NCBI GenBank assembly: GCA_964629975.1
Contig: CAZVUN010000041.1
Location: 1-20,683 of the forward strand
Reading direction: 5' to 3'
Origin: G020354085 sp964629975
GTDB lineage: Bacteria > Pseudomonadota > Gammaproteobacteria > Acidiferrobacterales > Sulfurifustaceae
DNA: 20,683 bases
A model generated the notes under the pieces. That model worked only from the letters and a program-made list of their open reading frames with translations. It was not told where the DNA came from and did no database searches. Both the position numbers and the translations under genes were made by a program. Shown piece by piece: positions 14,677 through 20,683 of the stretch (position 1 is its first letter; each line of letters starts with the position of its first letter).

Positions 14677-15143
14677 TGCGCAGGCGGCTCCTGACCTTCG
14701 TCCTGCTGTTCTCGGCGGCTGTTCCCGACGCCGCGCTCACCGCGCGCGCCGACGGCGTGAGCGTGCGCGATGCCTGGGTGCGCGAGGCCCCGCCCGGCGC
14801 AGCGGTGCTCGCGGCCTATCTCACGCTTGAGAACCCGGGCCCGCGCGCGGTCAAGCTCGTGCGCGTGACCAGCCCGGACTTCGAGTCGGTCAGGTTGCAC
14901 CAGACGCGGGTGCGCGAGGGCGTGGCCACGATGGTTGCCGTTGACGCCCTTACGGTGCCGGCGCGCGGGCGAGCGGCCTTCGTCCCCGGCGGCGATCACC
15001 TGATGCTGCACGGGCCGCGGCGCGCGCTCGCCGCCGGTGCCAGTGTTAGCTTTCGCCTGCAGTTCGACTCCGGCGCGACGCTCACCGTGGACGCGCCGGT
15101 GCGCCGCGACGCACCCGCGACGGCGCAGCACCATCACCATTAA
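14676..15143 (+). CDS. pcuC: Periplasmic copper chaperone PCu(A)C
   Basis: The product has 155 residues with a signal peptide (about 1-25). The Cu(I) site follows the family pattern H-x10-M-x21-H-x-M exactly: H75, M86, H108 and M110. PCuAC proteins bind Cu(I) in the periplasm and load CuA in subunit II, usually with a SCO partner, which here is the gene directly upstream with a one-base overlap (TGATG). The protein ends in a natural HHHH run (residues 152-155), which may add another copper site. The location in a haem A/CuA assembly operon supports service to the eNOR-like enzyme. Confidence 0.93.
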   Translation: MRRRLLTFVLLFSAAVPDAALTARADGVSVRDAWVREAPPGAAVLAAYLTLENPGPRAVKLVRVTSPDFESVRLHQTRVREGVATMVAVDALTVPARGRAAFVPGGDHLMLHGPRRALAAGASVSFRLQFDSGATLTVDAPVRRDAPATAQHHHH

Positions 15144-15210
15144 GGTCCCGGGGATCCGCCCGCGGCTTGCCGGGTACATCCGTTGGCGGCATGATCGCAG
15201 CCCCGCAGCC

Positions 15211-15224
15211 GGTTGCAGGCAACC
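15211..15224 (+). repeat. Short hairpin just ahead of the first haem A synthase gene
   Basis: GGTTGC-AG-GCAACC is a perfect 6-bp stem with a two-base loop, 7 to 16 bases before the candidate start codons at 15231 and 15240. It could affect ribosome access. The 96-bp gap before 15240 holds nothing else I can identify. Confidence 0.25.
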
Positions 15225-15239
15225 ACGGTAATGCCGATC

Positions 15240-16256
15240 ATGGCCGATCCTTCCTCCCCTGAGCCGGGCGCGAGCCGCGCCGAGGCGGCGGCCTCGCCCG
15301 GGTTCACGCTGCTCGTGTCGCTGTCGGCGCTGCTGGTGTTCATCGTCGTGGTCCTGAGCGCCTACCTGCGGCTCGCCAACGCCGGACTTGGCTGCGCCGA
15401 CTGGCCGCAGTGCTTCGGGCAGCTCGGCGCAGAAGACAACCGCTCGCTCGCCGAGGGCGGGCCGCTGCTGCCGGCGAACGCCGCGCGCGCCTTCCACCGC
15501 ATCGCGGCCTCGCTGCTCGCGTTCTTCGTGTTCGCCATCACCTTCCTCGCCTTCGCTCGCCGCAAGCGCGGCGGACCCGGCGTGTGGCTGCCGCTGCTGG
15601 TGCTTGCCCTGACCGTGTTCCTGTCGGTGCTCGGCATCGTCACGCCCTCGCCGCTTGTGCCCGCCGTCACCGTCGGCAATGTCCTCGGCGGCATGGCGAT
15701 GCTGGGGTTGCTGTGGTGGATCGGCGAGCGCGCCCGCCCGGTCGCAACCGGCACGGGCGGCGGCGCGCGCCTCAAACCCTGGGCGCGCCTGGGGCTTGCG
15801 CTGCTCGTCGTGCAAATCGCGCTCGGCGCCTGGCTGAGCGGCAGCTTTGCCGGACCGAGCTGCCCGAAACCGACCGGCTGTGATGGCGCGTGGCTCGCCG
15901 CGGAGAATTTCGCGCGCGGCTTTGCGCCCGATCGCAAGCTCGGCCTCGACGCCCAGGGCCGGGTCGTGCCCGACGCATCCGCGCCGACCGTGCACATGAC
16001 CCATCGGCTGGGCGCGGCTGCGCTGATCGTGTATCTGGCGTGGCTCGGGGTGCGCTCGCGCGCGGCCGGCCCCCCGTACCGCGCCACCGGCAATGCGCTG
16101 CTGATCCTGCTCGCGTTGCAGGCGGCGCTCGGGCTCGGCGCGGTCGCGGCCGGATTGCCGCTCGCGCTCGCCACCGCGCATAACGCCGGCGCCGCCCTGT
16201 TGCTCGTGAGCGTCGTGCACCTCAACCACCTGGCAACGCCGCGGAGCGGCGCATGA
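15240..16256 (+). CDS. ctaA: COX15/CtaA-family haem A synthase, cysteine-containing type
   Basis: Haem A synthase is an eight-helix membrane enzyme that oxidises the C8 methyl of haem O to formyl. The start ATG 15240 gives 338 residues; ATG 15231 is an alternative. Four conserved histidine regions are visible: AFHRIAAS in the first half, HMTHRLGAA and ATAHNAGAAL in the second, which bind the haem cofactor and the substrate. The first periplasmic loop has YLRLANAGLGCADWPQCFG, with a cysteine pair (C52, C58). A second pair lies in SCPKPTGC. These loop cysteines mark the disulfide-bearing class. Its stop overlaps the start of the next gene by four bases (ATGA). The divergent operon encodes ctaB, so the haem A pathway is complete here. 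Confidence 0.9.
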   Translation: MADPSSPEPGASRAEAAASPGFTLLVSLSALLVFIVVVLSAYLRLANAGLGCADWPQCFGQLGAEDNRSLAEGGPLLPANAARAFHRIAASLLAFFVFAITFLAFARRKRGGPGVWLPLLVLALTVFLSVLGIVTPSPLVPAVTVGNVLGGMAMLGLLWWIGERARPVATGTGGGARLKPWARLGLALLVVQIALGAWLSGSFAGPSCPKPTGCDGAWLAAENFARGFAPDRKLGLDAQGRVVPDASAPTVHMTHRLGAAALIVYLAWLGVRSRAAGPPYRATGNALLILLALQAALGLGAVAAGLPLALATAHNAGAALLLVSVVHLNHLATPRSGA

Positions 16257-17290
16257 CGGCGCCCGCGGTTTCCCCGGCGCACCGATCGATCGCCCGTTGG
16301 CTGCTCGCCGTGTGCGCGCTCGTGTTCGCCATGGTGGTGCTCGGTGGCGTGACGCGCCTGACGCGCTCCGGGCTGTCGATCGTGGAGTGGCAGCCGCTTT
16401 TGGGCGCCATCCCGCCGCTCACCGAAGCCGATTGGCTGGCGCTGTTCGAGAAATATAAACAGACGCCCGAGTATCAGAAGGTCAACCTCGGCATGGACCT
16501 CGCGGGCTTCAAGGGCATCTTCTGGCTCGAGTACCTGCACCGCCTGCTCGGGCGCGCCATCGGCGTCGTGTTCCTGGTGCCGTTCCTGTATTTCCTGATC
16601 CGCCGCCAGATCGACCGGCCGCTGGTGCCCAAGCTCCTCGCCCTGTTCGCGTTGGGCGGTCTGCAGGGCCTGCTCGGCTGGTTGATGGTGGCGAGCGGAC
16701 TGGTCGATGAGCCGCGCGTGAGCCCCTATCGCCTGACCGCGCACCTCGGGCTCGCCGTCATCATCTACGCCTACATGCTGTGGGTCGCGCTCGGACTGCT
16801 CTACCCCGGCACCGGCAGCGCGACCGTGCCGGGCGGCCTGCGGCGCAAGAGCATCGCGCTCGCCGCGTTCGTGTTCTTCGTGATCCTGACCGGCGGGTTC
16901 GTCGCCGGCACGCGCGCCGGCTTTGCCTTCAACGACTGGCCGTTCATGTTCGGCCACGTCGTGCCGCCCGGCATGTACGCGCTCGAGCCGTGGTGGGTGA
17001 ACCTGTTCGAGAACGTCGCGACCGTGCAGTTCAACCACCGCCTGGTCGCGTATCTCCTCGCCGCCGGCGTCCTCGCCCTGTGGTGGACGGCGCGGCGCGC
17101 CGATCTGCCGGGGCGCGCGCGGGTCGGCCTGAACCTGCTGGTCATCGCCCTGGTCGTGCAGGTGGCGCTCGGGATCGCGACGCTCCTCTATATCGTGCCG
17201 GTGGCGCTCGCCGCCGCCCACCAGGCCGGGGCGCTCGCGTTGTTCACCGCCGCGCTGTACCTCGCGCACGCCACGCGCCGCGCCGGCTAG
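16253..17290 (+). CDS. ctaA: COX15/CtaA-family haem A synthase, second type (mitochondrial/alphaproteobacterial-like)
   Basis: The product has 345 residues. It has the COX15 signature GGVTRLTRSGLSIVEWQP followed by a long first loop (IPPLTEADWLALFEKYKQTP) and EYLHRLLGR, then LTAHLG, FNHRLVAYL and AAAHQAGALAL, which supply the four histidine ligands. It has no cysteine pair in the first loop, so it belongs to the other structural class from the gene directly upstream, with which it overlaps by four bases. Two full-length, divergent synthases in tandem are unusual. They could form a heterodimer, act in separate oxidation steps, or serve different enzymes. It ends 19 bp from the convergent GGDEF/EAL gene. 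Confidence 0.9.
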   Translation: MTAPAVSPAHRSIARWLLAVCALVFAMVVLGGVTRLTRSGLSIVEWQPLLGAIPPLTEADWLALFEKYKQTPEYQKVNLGMDLAGFKGIFWLEYLHRLLGRAIGVVFLVPFLYFLIRRQIDRPLVPKLLALFALGGLQGLLGWLMVASGLVDEPRVSPYRLTAHLGLAVIIYAYMLWVALGLLYPGTGSATVPGGLRRKSIALAAFVFFVILTGGFVAGTRAGFAFNDWPFMFGHVVPPGMYALEPWWVNLFENVATVQFNHRLVAYLLAAGVLALWWTARRADLPGRARVGLNLLVIALVVQVALGIATLLYIVPVALAAAHQAGALALFTAALYLAHATRRAG

Positions 17291-17309
17291 GCGGCGCCGC
17301 TGCCGCTGA

Positions 17310-20288
17310 CTACGGCTGCACGGAAGGACGGCGCAGCTCTTCGGCCAGCATTGCCGCCGGCAGTGCCCGGTTGATCAGGAAGCCCTGCAGACCGTCACAC
17401 CCGCGCGCGCGCAGGAATTCGAACTGCTCGGCGGTCTCCACGCCCTCGGCCACCACGCGCAGCCTCAGGCCCTTGGCCATCGCCACGATGGCGGTGACGA
17501 TCGCGGCGTCATCCGGGTCGTGCGTGACGTCGCGCACGAACGAGCCATCGATCTTGAGGGTGTCGATCGGGAAGCGCTTGAGGTAACTCAACGACGAGTA
17601 GCCGGTGCCGAAGTCATCGATCGCCAGACGCACGCCGAGGCCGTGCAACGCCTCGAGCCGCGCCAGGCTCTCCGGGCTGTCGTGCATCACGACGCTTTCG
17701 GTGATCTCGAACTCGAGATTCGTGCCGCACGCCCCGGTCTCGCCCAGGATGCGGCTCACCGTCTGCGGGAAGGAGGCGGTGTTGAACTGGCGCCCGGAGA
17801 TGTTGACGCCGATCACCAGATCATCGAACCCGGCCGCCGCCCAGGCGCAGGCCTGCTGGGCGGCGGCGCGCAGCACCCATTCGCCGACCGGCACGATCAG
17901 GCCGGTCTCCTCGAGCAGCGGCACGAAGTCATTCGGCAGCACGAGGCCGAGCTCCGGGTGCTGCCAGCGCAGCAGCGCCTCCACCCCGGTGATACGGCCG
18001 CTCGCCACGTCGATCTGCGGCTGGTAGTGCAGCAGGAACTCCTCGCGCGTGAGCGCGCGGCGCAGGCTCGACTCGAGGGTGAGGCGCTCGAATGCCTTGG
18101 CGCTCATCTCCGAGGAGTAGAACTGGTAGTTGTTGCGCCCCAGGTCCTTGGCGCGGTACATGGCGGTGTCGGCATGCTTGAGCAAGGTGCTCGCGTCCTC
18201 GCCGTCCGCCGGGTAGAGCGCCACGCCGATGCTGGCGCTCACGAACAGCTCGCGGCCGTCCAGCATGAACGGCGGGGCGAGCGCCGCCAGCACCTTCTTG
18301 GCGATGCCGGCGGTGTCATTGGCCGAGGCAATCTCGTCGAGCAGGATCGCGAACTCGTCACCGCCCAGGCGCGCCACGGTGTCGCGCTCGCGCACCGCGC
18401 GCGCGAAGCGCTCGCCCAGGGCCTGCAGCAGCCGGTCGCCGGCGTCGTGCCCGAGGGTGTCGTTGATCACCTTGAAGCGGTCGAGGTCGACGAACAGCAC
18501 CCCCACCAGGCGCTTGTGCCAGCGTGCCCGGGCGAGCGCCTGCCGGAGCCGGTCGAGGAACAGCGCGCGGTTCGGCAGCTCGGTGAGCGTGTCGTGGTGC
18601 GCGAGGTACTGCAGGCGCTCCTGCACCTGCATGCGCTCGCTGATGTCCTTGCCGGAGGCGATGAAATGGGTGATGCGCCCGAGCTCGTCGGTGAGCGGCG
18701 TGATGGTCTTCTCCTCGTAGTAGAGCGAGCCGTCCTTGCGGCGGTTGACGAATACCTCGCTGAACACCTCGCCGCCCAGGATGGTGCGCCACAGCTCGGC
18801 GTAGAACTCGGCCCCCTGGCGGCCGGACTTGAGCAGCGTGGGCGTGGCACCGATCGCCTCGGCGCGGGCGTAGCCGGTGATGCGCTCGAAGGCCGGGTTG
18901 ACGTACTCGATGCGCCCGTCGGCATCCGTGATCATGATGCTGTCGGCGGTCTGCTCGAGCGCGCGCGAGAGCTTGCGCATCTCGGCGTCGGTGCGCAGGC
19001 GGTCGCTGATGTCCTGCCCGACCAGCAGCAGGCAGCTCTCCTCACCAATCGGCACGCGCTCGATCGAGCCGTGCAGGTGGCGCGTGTCACCGGCGCGCGT
19101 GCGCATCTCCCACTCCATGTCGCGGATCGCCTCCCGTGTCGTGAGCAGTTGCAGCAGCGCGCTGCGGTCGAGGGGATCGGCCCACAGCCCGAGCTCGAGA
19201 TCGGTGCGCCCGATCACCTCGGGCCGTGGCCAGCCGCTGAGGCGCTCGAAGGCGGCATTGACGTCGAGAAAGCGGTAGTCGCGTTCGCGCAGGATGGCGA
19301 AACAGGCCGGGCTCGCCTCGTAGACCGCGCGCAGGCGCTGCTCGGACTGGCGCAGCGCCTGCTCGGCACGCTTGCGTGCGCTGATGTCCTGCACCGCGAG
19401 CAGCACGCACCGCTCGCCGTCGAGCTGCAACAGTTGCGCCGACGCCAGCCCGTCGCGCCGCTCGCCGCGCTTGGTGCGAAACGCGATCTCCACGTCCTGC
19501 ACGCGCCCCTCGCTGTTGAGGCGCGCCACGAGCGCCCGGCGTGCCTGCGCATCGACCCACAGGCCAAGCTCGAGCGAGCTGCGCCCGATGACCTCCTCGC
19601 GCGTGAAGCCGAGCACCCGCAGGAAGGTGTCGTTGACGTCGAGGAACACGCCGTCGCGCAGGCGCGAGATGCCGCTCATGACCGCGCTCGAATGGAACAG
19701 GTGGCGTGCCCGCGCCTCGCTCGCGGCGAGCGCCGCCTGGCGGTCGCGCTCGAGGGCAGCGCGGTGGCGCTGTGCAACCCACAGCAGTACCGCCACGATC
19801 GCGAGCAGGCTCAGCGTCGCGTGCAGCTCGCCGCGCGCCGGGCGGCCGAGCCACGACGCCAGCAGCGCCAGGCCCGCGCCGCTGCCGAGCGCGGTCAGCC
19901 ACACCGCCCGCGCCCCGAGCAGGATGCTGGCCAGTCCCAAGCTGACCACGAGAAAGGCCGGCGCCACGGTGTCCTGGGGATTGGCGAACAGCACGGCGAG
20001 TGGCGTGAGCGCCGTCACTACCACGGTCACGACGGCGGCGCTGCGGTAGGCGCCACGGCGCAGCGCGCCGTAGGCCAGCAACAGCACCATGGCGCCGGCG
20101 CCGAGCACCGGGGCGGCAGGGGCGAATTCGTCCACCCACAGAAGCTGCGCGAGCGTGGTGCCGGCGCCGAGCGCCAGCAGCGCGAGCAGCAGCGCGGCCA
20201 GCAAGCGCGCCAGGCGGTGCGCGCCGACCGGAATGGACGCGTGTGGCGCGAGCAACGCGGCCAGCAGCGCGCGCACTCGGGCGTTCAT
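17310..20288 (-). CDS. Membrane-bound PAS-GGDEF-EAL cyclic di-GMP protein
   Basis: The start ATG 20288 overlaps the stop of the preceding gene (ATGA) and gives 992 residues. The first 170 residues contain about six membrane helices, like a MASE-type sensor. Three PAS domains follow (about 185-305, 320-430 and 440-560). The GGDEF domain (about 560-725) has an intact GGDEF motif, with an RERD inhibitory site five residues before it. The EAL domain (about 735-985) has EALLR, DDFGTGYSSLSYL and AEGVE, all consistent with active phosphodiesterase. The protein could both make and degrade c-di-GMP. The signal sensed is not visible; no PAS haem or flavin motif is evident. It is convergent with the haem A synthase operon and probably not part of it. 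Confidence 0.92.
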   Translation of the reverse strand: MNARVRALLAALLAPHASIPVGAHRLARLLAALLLALLALGAGTTLAQLLWVDEFAPAAPVLGAGAMVLLLAYGALRRGAYRSAAVVTVVVTALTPLAVLFANPQDTVAPAFLVVSLGLASILLGARAVWLTALGSGAGLALLASWLGRPARGELHATLSLLAIVAVLLWVAQRHRAALERDRQAALAASEARARHLFHSSAVMSGISRLRDGVFLDVNDTFLRVLGFTREEVIGRSSLELGLWVDAQARRALVARLNSEGRVQDVEIAFRTKRGERRDGLASAQLLQLDGERCVLLAVQDISARKRAEQALRQSEQRLRAVYEASPACFAILRERDYRFLDVNAAFERLSGWPRPEVIGRTDLELGLWADPLDRSALLQLLTTREAIRDMEWEMRTRAGDTRHLHGSIERVPIGEESCLLLVGQDISDRLRTDAEMRKLSRALEQTADSIMITDADGRIEYVNPAFERITGYARAEAIGATPTLLKSGRQGAEFYAELWRTILGGEVFSEVFVNRRKDGSLYYEEKTITPLTDELGRITHFIASGKDISERMQVQERLQYLAHHDTLTELPNRALFLDRLRQALARARWHKRLVGVLFVDLDRFKVINDTLGHDAGDRLLQALGERFARAVRERDTVARLGGDEFAILLDEIASANDTAGIAKKVLAALAPPFMLDGRELFVSASIGVALYPADGEDASTLLKHADTAMYRAKDLGRNNYQFYSSEMSAKAFERLTLESSLRRALTREEFLLHYQPQIDVASGRITGVEALLRWQHPELGLVLPNDFVPLLEETGLIVPVGEWVLRAAAQQACAWAAAGFDDLVIGVNISGRQFNTASFPQTVSRILGETGACGTNLEFEITESVVMHDSPESLARLEALHGLGVRLAIDDFGTGYSSLSYLKRFPIDTLKIDGSFVRDVTHDPDDAAIVTAIVAMAKGLRLRVVAEGVETAEQFEFLRARGCDGLQGFLINRALPAAMLAEELRRPSVQP

Positions 20289-20683
20289 GGAGCGAGCGGG
20301 GCTTTCGCCTCCAGCAGACGGGTGGCGTCGGCGAGCGGCAATGGGCGGGCGAGCAGGTAGCCCTGCGCGAAGTCGCAACCCTGCTCGCGCAGGAACGCGA
20401 GCTGCACCCGTTCCTCCACGCCCTCGGCGATGACCGCGAGCTTGAGCGAATGCGCCATGGCGATGATGGTCTTGACGATCTCGGTGTCGTTGGCGTCGCC
20501 CGGGGTGTTGCGCACGAACGACTTGTCGATCTTGAGGGTGTGGATCGGGAAGCGCGACAGATAGGAGAGCGAGGAGTAGCCGGTGCCGAAGTCATCGATC
20601 GCGAAGCTCACGCCGAGCTCGCTCAAGGCACGCAGCTTGTCCACGGTGTGCGGGGCGTTCTTCATGATCGTGCCCTCGGTGAA
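20285..20683 (-). CDS. EAL-domain protein, C-terminal end (runs off the right edge)
   Basis: The frame is open from the window edge to the stop at 20285-20287. The 132 visible residues are the second half of an EAL phosphodiesterase domain. They start at the FTEG active-site strand, then have DDFGTGYSSLSYLSRFPIHT with the metal-binding aspartates, KIDKSFV and AEGVE. The sequence is closely similar to the end of the EAL protein encoded directly downstream, which overlaps it by four bases. The pair looks like a tandem duplication. Upstream domains are outside the window. Confidence 0.92.
   Translation of the reverse strand, partial: FTEGTIMKNAPHTVDKLRALSELGVSFAIDDFGTGYSSLSYLSRFPIHTLKIDKSFVRNTPGDANDTEIVKTIIAMAHSLKLAVIAEGVEERVQLAFLREQGCDFAQGYLLARPLPLADATRLLEAKAPLAP

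Noticed and set aside
15129..15140. C-terminal HHHH run of the PCuAC protein as a possible cloning tag
   Set aside because: It has only four histidines, lies in native context and is common as a natural metal-binding tail in PCuAC proteins.
17291..17309. Bidirectional terminator between the convergent haem A synthase and GGDEF/EAL genes
   Set aside because: The 19-bp gap has a short GCGGCGCCGC palindrome but no long stem or T-run on either strand.
17520..20360. A 946-codon plus-strand open frame opposite the GGDEF/EAL gene
   Set aside because: It is an antisense shadow caused by high GC third positions. The opposite strand encodes clear PAS, GGDEF and EAL motifs, and this translation has no recognisable domain.
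1..20683. tRNA, rRNA, CRISPR arrays, insertion sequences, attachment sites
   Set aside because: No cloverleaf-like sequence, regular direct repeats, transposase ORF or flanking inverted repeats were seen on reading both strands.

Overview
The window is GC-rich, densely coded DNA, most likely from a beta- or gammaproteobacterial denitrifier. The family assignments come from reading motifs, not from a search, and the taxon is an inference. Most of it (about 1-17,290) is an anaerobic nitrogen-oxide respiration island. It holds a truncated NosR-type gene, two haem-copper enzyme subunits that both lack the catalytic tyrosine of oxygen reductases, two cytochrome b proteins fused to soluble redox domains, and a full set of haem A and CuA assembly factors.

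Layout. 1-562 (-) is the N-terminal part of a NosR/NirI-family flavoprotein that continues past the left edge. 669-2275 (-) is a methyl-accepting chemotaxis protein broken by a one-base frameshift. 2666-9247 (-) is a compact six-gene operon. In transcription order it encodes cytochrome b fused to two [4Fe-4S] clusters and an MvhD/FlpD-like domain, a small anchored protein, cytochrome b fused to a [2Fe-2S] ferredoxin and an NAD(P)H reductase, a SCO protein, a DUF1318/YdbL-like periplasmic protein, and a gNOR-like haem-copper subunit I. 9322-13728 (-) is an eNOR-like operon: a 48-residue membrane peptide, a CuA subunit II, subunit I, haem O synthase CtaB, and a SCO protein with a C-terminal anchor. 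13987-17290 (+) is a divergent assembly operon: SCO, PCuAC copper chaperone, and two different tandem haem A synthases. 17310-20683 (-) leaves the island: a GGDEF/EAL protein and the end of a second EAL protein, translationally coupled.

Regulation. Three 14-bp FNR/Dnr-type boxes lie at the heads of the redox transcription units: 597-610 before the NosR-like gene, 9312-9325 before the cytochrome b fusion operon, and 13867-13880 (a perfect palindrome) in the divergent eNOR/assembly region. The 9312 box sits 41.5 bp from a predicted transcription start and has a matching -10 element, so it is the best supported. Together they suggest one oxygen/NO-responsive regulon.

Working model (inference). 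CtaB, the two CtaA proteins, three SCO proteins and PCuAC build the haem A and CuA centres of the eNOR-like enzyme, which should reduce NO with electrons from cytochrome c or a cupredoxin. The second operon pairs a gNOR-like subunit with two cytochromes b that carry cytosolic NAD(P)H-, flavin- and ferredoxin-type modules in place of a Rieske protein and cytochrome c1. That pair is the best candidate here for an undescribed electron-transfer system.
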